A stretch of 64,000 nt of DNA from Athripsodes cinereus (taxonomy: Eukaryota; Arthropoda; Insecta; Trichoptera; Leptoceridae). Within the stretch, counting starts at the first letter, position 1. Each line of letters opens with the position of its first letter. This document shows positions 12,301 to 20,599 of the stretch, one piece after another. The translations under genes and the position numbers were made by a program. The DNA is taken from contig OX388318.1 in the NCBI GenBank assembly GCA_947579605.1, positions 5,208,001 to 5,272,000 of the forward strand, in the 5' to 3' direction. Below the pieces are notes generated by a model. That model was not told the DNA's origin, made no database searches, and saw nothing but the letters and a program-made list of their open reading frames with translations.

Positions 12301-13582
12301 GGTTCCACAAGCTTTTATATGTCTATGTCATAGAAGTTACCCACTAGAGATATATTCCTCAGTGTGTTGTAAAATCTAAGGTTTCAGAGACAAGACTTAA
12401 GGTTTCGTGTTCAATACTATTAAACATTGTTATACTAATAACAAGCTGATTTTCTAGAGTGTTTGTTCCTGTCGTAGGCTAGCATACATTTTTTTAAAAA
12501 AATAATTGTTTAAAACAATTGATGCATAAAAATGTTCCTTAATAATTTAAATTTTTTTGTGGTACAATAGCTAAAGGTTTGACTTCAATCTTGTTTGATT
12601 TGCAGGGTAATTCCAACAGTCTAGCCTCCATAGACCTAGGTTCAGGCTACATAGGTCTAGAGGATTACATTCCAGTACTGGTTGCTATACAGATGGGCAT
12701 CCACACTTATGCTGGACCTCTGCTCTCAGGACTGTTCCTCTTTGCGGACTGTGTCAGGAGTAATAAAAACTATGATGAGTGAGTATGATAATTTATAATC
12801 AACTTTTAAATTGCTCTGTTTTAAGTTGTTTCATATTCACTGCATAATTATAAATAGGTATATATTGCAGAAGTAATTTAACTCATCATTTTCAGATATA
12901 AGCCAGTCTTAGGGATTAAGCTAGTCTAAAACATTAATATACCTGGTGAACTTTTGGCTGTGAAGTCAGCAAATAGTATTAATCTGAATCTTAGAATCGT
13001 CAAATTTATATATATTTGTAAACTGCAGGATTCTCATAGTTGATAATCTTACTGAGGGTTCTCAAAATTATATAACTAGTCACTTTTGTGTAATATTTGG
13101 TATCCTTGAGGCTAGGTGGTCCATCTTCAAGAGTCTAAATTTGTCATTTCTAAGATACTATATTAAATTCCATACTAAAATGATGTTGGATAAAACCTCC
13201 CTTATCTACCACAGTACCTGTTAAGCTACCCATGAATATGTCATCGTGTTCAATATTATACTAATTAATTTTGTTTGCATGTGTTTTTATTTTCATTTTT
13301 AGTTTCTTAGTTCACCTGAAAGAGTGTGTGTCTACAATTGCCGTGATCAGAATCTACCCACTTCTTGTGTACAGCATTATAGCCACGATACTCCGCTACC
13401 ATCTATTTGTGTGGACTGTCATATCACCCAAACTCCTATATGACTTCACCCTGATGTATTTCATGCTCAGTTCTATTCTCACTATGATGATCTTGTGTTG
13501 GAGTGTTAATATGCAGGTCAGGCTACACACTCCTAGCAGAAGAGATATAAATGAAGACATTGCGGTACCAAAGAGTCTGTGA
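3370..13582 (+). CDS. PIGG: GPI ethanolamine phosphate transferase 2 (PIG-G), 12 exons
   Basis: Exons 3370-3527, 4437-4623, 7710-7919, 8207-8407, 8717-8844, 9466-9565, 9696-9822, 9919-10106, 10441-11146, 11388-12094, 12606-12778 and 13303-13582 all have GT-AG borders and join in frame to 1054 aa (human PIGG is about 980). A signal-anchor helix lies near residues 12-30. The lumenal alkaline-phosphatase-fold domain shows the metal Asp in VIDALRYDF (D73), PPTVTMPRIK (probable nucleophile T108), FYGDDTW, LGLDHIGH (D218, H219, H222) and CGDHGM (D263, H264). Hydrophobic segments fill the C-terminal half (exons 8-12), as in PIGG/GPI7. The family moves phosphoethanolamine from phosphatidylethanolamine to the second mannose of the GPI precursor in the ER; PIGF is the usual partner. 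LDHIGH and the TMPRIKA region favour PIGG over PIGN or PIGO. A LINE lies just past the stop codon. Confidence 0.96.
3714..3992 (+). mobile_element. R-family SINE-like element, copy 1
   Basis: In PIGG intron 1. It aligns along most of its length to the copy at 52532-52790: the TCTTCCAC/TCTCCCAC start, tatcctataaaag, ttacatctta, gatgaggtatgccac, catcctgaatgt and gtgggatata. An internal AT-rich insertion splits the GAAGACAGCTTG and GGGATATAC blocks. Confidence 0.65.
4790..4905 (+). mobile_element. Decayed LINE fragment
   Basis: Broken translation reads KLKWFGYVEKM, matching KLRWFGHVERM of the LINE copy at 56160-56760. Heavily decayed. Confidence 0.45.
4980..5040 (+). repeat. Decayed tRNA-like (SINE head) segment
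   Basis: TAGTGTAATTGGTAGAG resembles a tRNA D-arm/A-box. A degraded B-box-like GTTGAAGTC follows. It does not form a usable tRNA. Confidence 0.3.
5051..5186. mobile_element. MITE-like inverted-repeat element
   Basis: About 29-bp terminal arms beginning TAGACAAACCG at 5051 and ending CGGTTTGTCTA at 5186, with three or four mismatches between arms. A second inner pair (TTTTCGACAAT / ATTGTCGAAAAT) is also inverted. No coding frame and no clear target-site duplication. Confidence 0.65.
6395..6560 (-). mobile_element. tRNA-derived SINE (minus strand)
   Basis: Read on minus there is a good B-box, GGTTCGATCC, then a body ending AACAAACCCAGATATATC plus an A-rich tail. The tail half recurs at 49335-49392, which shows it is dispersed. 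The A-box side is eroded. Confidence 0.6.
7605..7660 (+). repeat. Diverged copy of the 48-kb palindrome arm
   Basis: ACGAAAGACGTCTCTCTTG and then AGTAGAATAAAAC match the right arm of the palindrome at 48133-48327 with scattered differences, so the palindrome arm belongs to a dispersed family. Confidence 0.6.
8908..8994 (+). mobile_element. R-family SINE-like element, copy 2 (3' part)
   Basis: In PIGG intron 5. It matches the R 3' half: TTGCATGTTTATTACA, GTTGGTTCGCTGGCTACC and GTGGGAGATGCC, ending in an (AAT)n tail in place of the usual TATAG tail. Confidence 0.7.
8995..9250. other. GC-richer unexplained block in PIGG intron 5
   Basis: Less AT-rich than the flanking intron and overlapped by open frames on both strands (8913-9185 plus, 9019-9258 minus), neither resembling a known domain. 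Probably part of a repeat seen once here. Confidence 0.35.
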
Positions 13583-13654
13583 TAGATATCTAATTCATTT
13601 TAGTTTTAACGAAAATCCCGTAAACGGTGTGTATTCATAAAACATAATGCATAG

Positions 13655-13775
13655 GGCTTTTAACATCTTGAGTTCATTGCAATGATTCAGTATACTGCTA
13701 TCCATATTGAATATCTTACTTTTCATGTCACAAAGAGGACAATATGTATGTTTAGTACATGAAAGGATACCACAG
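13655..13775 (+). mobile_element. R-family SINE-like element, copy 3 (partial)
   Basis: Just after the PIGG stop codon. TTTAACATCTTGAG, GCAATGATTCAG, TTGAATATCTTA and TGTCACAAAGAGGACA align in order with R copies 1, 5 and 8. More diverged than copy 8. Confidence 0.6.
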
Positions 13776-13871
13776 TGGGAGGTGTCATGATGAAATATAC
13801 AGGCAGATATTTTACTGTACAAACTCGCCATACATATTCCACCTGTGTAAATATTATGTAGGAGAGGATTT

Positions 13872-13965
13872 AATATCTTCAAATCAACAATGAAGTATAC
13901 TGTCATTCATCCTGAATGTGTAATTTTATTTTTATGGTACGGAAAGGACAACCAGTATGTTATTA
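13872..13965 (+). mobile_element. R-family SINE-like element, copy 4 (overlaps LINE ORF1 start)
   Basis: ATCTTCAAATCAACAATGAAG, CATTCATCCTGAATGTGT, ACGGAAAGGACAACC and ATGTTATTA align with the R core. The first ATG of the LINE ORF1 (13890) lies inside it, so the first 25 or so residues of that frame are R sequence. Confidence 0.7.
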
Positions 13966-14870
13966 TCATTGAAATAAAGAAGAAAGACGCTCATATAAAT
14001 GATATATTGACTGATTTAAATTGTTCAAAGGATAAACAAAAGAAAATAATTGAGGAATTTCAGGAAATTTTAAAAATGATAGAATCCAAACTGGAGGATG
14101 CTCACAACACAAACAGCGTCCTACGCAGATCTTATGATGAAATTTATGAACAATTAGAAAAGCATAACAACGTAGAGAGAGTGGATAAGCCAAATAATTG
14201 CATGGAAAATCAAGTGAGTAGAGCAAATAAGACAGCATTTACAATGAAGAAGAATAGTGACATGAATATTGTAAAGAAGCAACCTACAGTAATGGTGATA
14301 GGTGATCAGTGTGCAAAGGGATTGGGAACTGAACTACATATGAGAGGTGTAGAAGATGTATGTTGTATAACAAAACCAGGGAGTAGAATCAAAAATATGT
14401 ACAAAGACATACACTTATTCCTAGACACATGTAAAGTGAATGACAAGTTAATACTCATACTTGGTAATAATGAGGGAACTAATCAAATGAAACACGTTCT
14501 TGACATGATATGTTTAACTTGTGATAAGGCATTAAATAAAAATGTGTCTATTCTTATTACAACAAGATACTACAGTCATAACATTGATCATAATATGAAA
14601 ATATTTAAGTATAATTGCAGTCTATATAACATGTGCAACATTTACAGAAATGTTAAACTAATTGATGTCAATGTCAGCCGACTCTCACTGGTGGATCAAG
14701 TACTGACAAATCTACAACCCTCGGTGAGTACAAATAATACAATCATTAATATACCATTGATCGACTTAACGAAGGCTGATGAAGAAGAAAAGGAAGTTTG
14801 TATAAAGGCCAGTTCTGCTCATAATCACTCACAATGTCAAAATAGAGATGTGAATTTTATCAACCACTGA
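13890..14870 (+). CDS. LINE ORF1: coiled coil plus SGNH-esterase-like domain
   Basis: 326-codon open frame, first of two in the intact LINE. Residues 1 to about 27 are translated R repeat, so the native start may be later. Residues about 45-95 are charged and heptad-rich, probably a coiled coil. Residues about 132-265 have the layout of the SGNH/GDSL-hydrolase-like domain found in ORF1 of some CR1-group LINEs: a hydrophobic strand then VMVIGDQ (block I, with Gln140 where the catalytic Ser normally sits), CCITKPGSRIKNM, LILILGNNEG (block III, Asn194) and ILITTRYYSH before a KYNCSLYNMC helix. With the Ser replaced, an esterase role is unlikely; RNA binding or particle assembly is inferred. No zinc knuckle or PHD finger is seen. 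The frame ends two bases before the ORF2 ATG. Confidence 0.75.
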   Translation: MKYTVIHPECVILFLWYGKDNQYVIIIEIKKKDAHINDILTDLNCSKDKQKKIIEEFQEILKMIESKLEDAHNTNSVLRRSYDEIYEQLEKHNNVERVDKPNNCMENQVSRANKTAFTMKKNSDMNIVKKQPTVMVIGDQCAKGLGTELHMRGVEDVCCITKPGSRIKNMYKDIHLFLDTCKVNDKLILILGNNEGTNQMKHVLDMICLTCDKALNKNVSILITTRYYSHNIDHNMKIFKYNCSLYNMCNIYRNVKLIDVNVSRLSLVDQVLTNLQPSVSTNNTIINIPLIDLTKADEEEKEVCIKASSAHNHSQCQNRDVNFINH

Positions 14871-14872
14871 CA

Positions 14873-17665
14873 ATGCTGTACGCTAATGCACGCAGCATTA
14901 GAAATAAATTGGACGAGTTTAGAATTTTAGATGAAAAATTTTCTCCTGATATATTAATTATGTGTGAGACTTGGCTTTTCTCAAATGAGATTGAATATTA
15001 TAATATCCCTGGTTACTGTGGAATTTTCAACTGCAGAGATGCTGAAACAAGAGGAGGTGGAACTGCTATTTTTGTCAAACAAAATATGAAGTATAGAGTA
15101 CTCTACAAAAATATTAAGTGTAACATGTTGATTGTTGAGATTGTTATTAGCAATAATACCAGACAAAAGATCGGTACATTTTATAGATCGCCAAAATTAG
15201 ACCCAGTGGATGAATTCTTGGACGTGTTTGATGATTTTTTGTCTAGATACAATGGAATGCTGATTATAGGAGATGCAAATATAGATCTTTTGGAAAAGTG
15301 CAATACAAATTTTAAATACAAAACAATTATTTCCACAAACAACTTCAGAATAATCAATAAACTACAGGAGGATCATGCAACCAGAGTTACTGACTCATCA
15401 AGTACAGTAATAGATCATATTCTGGACAATAAGATTAGTAATAAGCATGAGATTGAATTGATTGATTGGGCCGGGTTTGATCACAGAGTGATAAAAATTC
15501 ATGTTACAAGCTTGCCGAAGAAAAAGAATTGTATGCACTATAAAGAATTTAAGAAAGTTAAACAAAATTTATTCAGTGAAACTGTAAATGATTGTATTGA
15601 GAAAATGGTAAGTGTGAATATTGAAGACTTACAAGATATTATTAAAGTTGGAAAGGAGACTGCAACATCTATTTTAAAACATAGAATCAGAAAAAATAAT
15701 GACTGGCTAACGCCTTATATTCTTAAGCTGATTGAAAGACGTAATAGACTTTACAAGATATTTAAAAAGAAACCTACTGAAATAAATAGGATTAATTTAA
15801 AAAAATGTAAAAATCTGGTTACTTCAAAAATTAAAAATGCTAAAAAAATACATATTAATAACAGAATTGACACCACAAATGGTGATAGTAGGAAACTTTG
15901 GAAAATTATTAATAATGTGATAAATAACACTGACAGCACTAAGAGTAAAGATATTATTAATGAACTGTGCATTGATAATGTAATATTGAAGGATTCACAG
16001 GATATTGCAAACTCGATGAATTTATATTTCCAATCAATCGGCAAAAAGTTATATGAAAAAATTGTGAATATAAATAGTGTCTCAAACATGATTGGTGCCT
16101 CCTCTGTTGAACCTACATCCATAAATACCATATTCTTATCACCTACTAATGAACAAGAGGTAATCAAGATTATTGAAGCATTTAAACCAAGTTATTCCGC
16201 TGGATTAGATGGCATTACATCGATCGACTTAAAGAATATTGTGATAAGTGTTGCCAAAGTGCTGACTTCAATTGTTAATGATATATTTGAAAAGGGTGAA
16301 TTTCCCCAATGTCTTAAAACGGCACTAATAACTCCAGTTTTCAAAAGTGACTCCAGAGTGGAGTGTGGTAATTATAGACCAATTAGCATCCTGAGTTGCT
16401 TTAGCAAAGTCATTGAGAAACTTTTATATCGTAGAATAGTTGATTTCGTTGAAAAGAATTCTGGCTTTGACAAATGCCAATATGGCTTTCAAAGGGGAAG
16501 CGGGACAACTTCTGCAATAATTGATGCTCTGGAGCTTATCAATAATCAACTTGATAGCGGTAAATATGTTGTAGCTGTGTCCATCGATTTGTCAAAGGCT
16601 TTTGACACTGTTGAACATAAAGGATTAATTGAATGCTTACAGAGGATTGGTATTAGAGGAAATGCATGCAAATTACTGGAAAGTTATTTGAGTAATAGAA
16701 ATGCAATTACAAAAAACGGTAACAAATTAAGTGAGTCATGTAATGTAGAGATTGGCGTTCCACAGGGTTCGATATTGGGACCTTTATTGTATTTATTATA
16801 TATTGATGACATGAAATATTTAAACCTTAAAGGAAAATACTTTATATACGCTGATGACACCCTTCTTGTGTACAGCGCAAGTAATGAAAGAGAACTTGAA
16901 TTAGAAATAAATAACGATCTCAAAACATATGTGACATGGTTAAAAAAGAAATTTCTTACAGTTAACGAAAAGAAAACAAATTATATTGTATTTAAAATGA
17001 AAAACAAGATTGATATTCAGCTAAATATAGTTATTAATGAAATTCCAATTGATAGAACTGACAACATTAAATACTTAGGATTAGATATTGACGAAAAGCT
17101 TGCTTGGATCTCGCATGTAAATAATAAAATTGACAAGTTATCCCCACTTATTGGTGTGATGAGGAGAAATGAATTATTCAACAAAAGAATAAAACATACT
17201 GTATATCATGCTTTTATTGTGCCACATATAACGTACGGATTGCTTGCCTGGTCGCAATGTAGTATGCAGGTTAGGAATTCAATGCAGAGAGTCATGAATA
17301 AGGTTTTAAAGAACATTCATGGATTAAGCAAATTAACTAGAACTGATGATTTATATAAGTTGACCAATGAGCTTAACTTAGAACAAATGATAAAATTGGA
17401 AAAAGTGAAATATCTTCATAAAGTTAAAAGTGGACTAACTAAGACTAATTTAAAAGTGACATTGAATAATGATATACATCAGTACAGAACAAGAGCAGCT
17501 TCTGACTTAAGAAACGAGTTGCCAAGAACTAATAGAAGAAGAAATGGCTTCAAATACACAGCTACATTGCTGTATAATGCAATATCAAAGGACATCAGAA
17601 GTTCAAAGAATATAAAACAGTACACTAAGAAAGTTAAGAATCTTATCAAGAATAATTTGATATAA
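14873..17665 (+). CDS. LINE ORF2: AP-like endonuclease and reverse transcriptase
   Basis: Uninterrupted 930-codon frame. The endonuclease (about 1-215) keeps N5 (ANARSIRNK), E32 (MCETW), GDANIDLL (D134, N136), TVIDHI (D181, H182) and FDHRV (D203, H204). The reverse transcriptase (about 430-720) shows YRPISIL, QYGFQRGSGTTSA, IDLSKAFDTVEH (D572), GVPQGSILGPLL and YADD (659-662), then the usual C-terminal helices (YGLLAWSQC). All main catalytic residues are present, so the copy may be young and possibly active. The layout suggests the CR1/Jockey group; the clade cannot be fixed without a tree. ATG 14873 follows the ORF1 stop as TGACAATG, in a different frame, which suggests termination-reinitiation. 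Confidence 0.93.
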   Translation: MLYANARSIRNKLDEFRILDEKFSPDILIMCETWLFSNEIEYYNIPGYCGIFNCRDAETRGGGTAIFVKQNMKYRVLYKNIKCNMLIVEIVISNNTRQKIGTFYRSPKLDPVDEFLDVFDDFLSRYNGMLIIGDANIDLLEKCNTNFKYKTIISTNNFRIINKLQEDHATRVTDSSSTVIDHILDNKISNKHEIELIDWAGFDHRVIKIHVTSLPKKKNCMHYKEFKKVKQNLFSETVNDCIEKMVSVNIEDLQDIIKVGKETATSILKHRIRKNNDWLTPYILKLIERRNRLYKIFKKKPTEINRINLKKCKNLVTSKIKNAKKIHINNRIDTTNGDSRKLWKIINNVINNTDSTKSKDIINELCIDNVILKDSQDIANSMNLYFQSIGKKLYEKIVNINSVSNMIGASSVEPTSINTIFLSPTNEQEVIKIIEAFKPSYSAGLDGITSIDLKNIVISVAKVLTSIVNDIFEKGEFPQCLKTALITPVFKSDSRVECGNYRPISILSCFSKVIEKLLYRRIVDFVEKNSGFDKCQYGFQRGSGTTSAIIDALELINNQLDSGKYVVAVSIDLSKAFDTVEHKGLIECLQRIGIRGNACKLLESYLSNRNAITKNGNKLSESCNVEIGVPQGSILGPLLYLLYIDDMKYLNLKGKYFIYADDTLLVYSASNERELELEINNDLKTYVTWLKKKFLTVNEKKTNYIVFKMKNKIDIQLNIVINEIPIDRTDNIKYLGLDIDEKLAWISHVNNKIDKLSPLIGVMRRNELFNKRIKHTVYHAFIVPHITYGLLAWSQCSMQVRNSMQRVMNKVLKNIHGLSKLTRTDDLYKLTNELNLEQMIKLEKVKYLHKVKSGLTKTNLKVTLNNDIHQYRTRAASDLRNELPRTNRRRNGFKYTATLLYNAISKDIRSSKNIKQYTKKVKNLIKNNLI

Positions 17666-17799
17666 CCGTGTGATGTTAAATAATGTTTAATGATATTGAT
17701 ACCTACAATGCGGTGATGGTGAAGTGAATATGTACAATATAGTTATAGTGTGATATAGTGTTCTTAAATTTAATGTAATTTGTAACATAATGGCCTTCT

Positions 17800-17840
17800 G
17801 AAACCAGCAGATTCTACCTGCTGTTTGAGGGTTTCTTTTA
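17800..17840 (+). promoter_or_regulatory. LINE 3'-UTR stem-loop
   Basis: CAGCAG-ATTCTAC-CTGCTG forms a six-base-pair stem with a seven-base loop; an outer GAAACC/GGGTTTC pairing extends it. LINE reverse transcriptases often recognise such 3' structures; that function is inferred. Confidence 0.55.
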
Positions 17841-17870
17841 AATAAATAAAATAAAAAAAATCTATGGAAA

Positions 17871-20035
17871 TAAATTTGCTGGCTTCTCCATGGTTGGTGG
17901 ATTTATATTAGAGTTATAGAGCGTCAACCAGAAATTGAATCAGATCAAGGGCATAGTCTAGTTTTTGAAGGAAAAAATCAGTGTAAGGAAAGCAGCTGCC
18001 CACTTAAATGTGTTTTTTCTCATACTTTAGAACTATTTTTGTCTAATGAAATTAAAAAAAAAAGTTTTTTCCGCTATATTGATTTTTATTGGGAGAGATT
18101 TTAGGATGTTTTCAATCTAAAAAAACATTTGTTTTAAATTTCATTGTGGAATTCCACTACCTAAACACTGACACATAGAATATATTTGTGTACTTTGATA
18201 TTATTTTTGTATGCTGTAATGACTTTCGTATAAAATTTCCATACATGGTTGTTAAATCAATAAATATTTATTATGTGATGAGTATAATTTAGATAGTCTA
18301 TGTAACATGTATTATCATTTCTGTGTGCCTTAAACTCATTTCATAAAATTGCCTAGTCTTAATTGTTAAAATGTAGATATAATATTTTGTTCTGGAGCAT
18401 TGTTTCAATGGGGTGTAATTAATGTTCCATCGTTTTTAATGTTGCCTGCATTAAAAAATAAATAAAAAAAATTGCAGCATTGTTCAACCATGTACATTGT
18501 TATTAGTTAATATTAACATATTATTCTTCGTAGTATTGGTTTTAGTATTGCTGAATTAGTGGATAGTGTAGTAAAATACATAATTTCCAAACTTGAGTTA
18601 TTCATTTGGCATCTACATTGTATATTTTCATATCTACCAATGTTTTTATACAAAAGTTTAGCTCTCACGGGCACATGAAATGTCTGTAACGAAAACTATA
18701 GTAAATTTATTTCATTAACTCAGAATTTTGGAATGGATAAGTTAATTTTAATGAACTTAGTGCACTTTTTATCACAAGACAGTACTTTTGCAATAAAGAC
18801 TGTTTTGAATAATATGTAAGATACATATATGAATGACTTAAAATGTAGTGAATGACTTCTTATTACCGTACATTAGTGTAAACTTACACTAGTCAAGGGA
18901 TTTAGCTATAATAAATAAGTAGAAGAAATATATAATTATAAGTGATAATTAATTTGGTTTATCAAAAATGTTGGCTTACGTGCATTCAAATGAATGATAT
19001 TGGAGTCTGTTTTTATCTGCTTATACTGATTTCAATGTCAAATGAACACTTCAGGTTGGGTTATTCTTCATATTTTATAAAAAAATTATTAAGATTTAAC
19101 AAGATAAATCAAATAACAAAACAAATGTGTTTTGAAATATAAATTTATCCTTTCATTCCCATATTCAACATAACAATTTTGTCTGACGATGTGAGCAAAT
19201 GTTCTTAAAAGCCAGCTTGCGAATAATAAAGTGAAATAATTATAAAATATATTTTTATTCATTTTAATATATTATTTGAACTTTTTATTGTTCATAGTTC
19301 TATATGAATCACCACAAAATTTACTCAAATAAGATGTATACATTAATTATCATTTATTTTAATGTTTTTTGAGGCTGCTGTGTACCAGTCTAAAGTAGAT
19401 CTCTTAAATAAATCAAAATATGTAATATAAATAATTTTCAATAGTATAAAACAAGAATGTTTGCTTATTTATTCTTGATAAGGAAAATACTTAAATATCA
19501 TATATTTTTGATTGGTTTTCTATCAACGTGAATTCATTTTTATACTATTGCCATCACAATGTTACTCCGTGGAATATGGCAACACATTTAAAATAAATTA
19601 TTATTTTACAATGAATTTGTTTTAATGCTATTTATGTTCATATTTTAAAAATTCAATTGAGTTTTATGAAACTTCATACATAGTCATATCATAATAGAAT
19701 TCATATGAAAATACATAAACAGCAGGTTAATTTTGATAGTAAAATAAATATTTTTAATTTTGTATGAATTTAGAGGCTTACAGATAAATCATTCATAAGA
19801 TTCAAAGATGTTGTCAATTTTGTTGAGAAGTTTTGTCAGGATTAAAAATTCTGTGATAGCTATGTAACAAATTGTATTAATATTATAATTTTTTATGATG
19901 TAATCAAATTAAATGTTACCAAATAAATTTATCGACAGATTTGTATGTTTGATTATTTTTATATCCCTTTTTGTTACTTACACAAGCAGAAAATACTCAA
20001 AAATGTTAAAGTCTATAAAAGATGTTTCATGCTGT
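17871..20035. other. AT-rich intergenic region
   Basis: No gene recognised. It may include distal PIGG 3' UTR displaced by the LINE. At 18147-18175 lies a 29-bp motif (starting TGGAATTCCACTACC) also found at 48327-48355, marking a dispersed repeat. The open frame at 18942-19142 is unsupported. Confidence 0.5.
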
Positions 20036-20043
20036 GCATGCAT

Positions 20044-20465
20044 CATTGCCCTCAACGCTCCTCTCGGGATCACAGGGCAGACACCAGCCTCCTCCATTCA
20101 GAGCGTCTCTGCACCAATTGCGTCACCTCTTTGCACATTCCCTGCGCTCTGATATCGTTGTCATAGGAACGGTAAATTGTGAAACGGACACCCAGGCCGA
20201 CGGAAGAACAGTGCTCTTTTTGGCCAACTACCATTGGGCATTCTCAAAACATGTCACAGCCAGGACCATCGTCTCTCCTGTACTACGGAGATTACAGGTC
20301 TCTGCTGGGTGCGCCGGCGCATAGCATCATTTGTAACATGTTCATACCATTTGACATCCAAAATCCTTCTAAGACACTTGTTTTCAAAGCTTAGTATCTT
20401 GAGCCTTGATCAAGTGCCAAGACTCACAGCCATATAGAAGGATTGGGATGATGCACGCATTGACA
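20044..20465 (-). mobile_element. LINE fragment, RT C-terminal region (minus strand)
   Basis: Read on minus it closely matches 37300-37745 on plus (ACIIPILLYGCESWHL, then the RRRTQQRP-type and WSWLGHVL-type region, and SREER end). Frames are broken by small changes, but nucleotide similarity is high, so both copies come from one fairly recent family. Confidence 0.8.
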
Positions 20466-20599
20466 CACACACGCTGTGCGGGACAGAGGGTGTTTATCAT
20501 AATGTGATCGTAAATGTAAGGGGATCCTACATTACACGTCTTATAGAAGCACCAATGAGTGCCTTTCAACTCAAAATTTCACCGTATACCAATAAGTTG

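Larger units (their letters stand above)
13870..17870 (+). mobile_element. Full-length, apparently intact two-ORF non-LTR retrotransposon
   Basis: ORF1 (13890-14870) and ORF2 (14873-17665) are followed by a 200-bp 3' UTR with a stem-loop (CAGCAG...CTGCTG at about 17806-17823, inside a GAAACC...GGGTTTC outer stem) and an A-rich tail of AAATAAATAAAATAAAA type ending near 17861. The 5' edge is unclear because R copies directly precede ORF1. No target-site duplication was identified. It lies in the sense direction about 300 bp after the PIGG stop codon. Confidence 0.85.

Noticed and set aside
15751..16167. 138-codon minus frame inside LINE ORF2
   Set aside because: Antisense shadow of the reverse-transcriptase reading frame.
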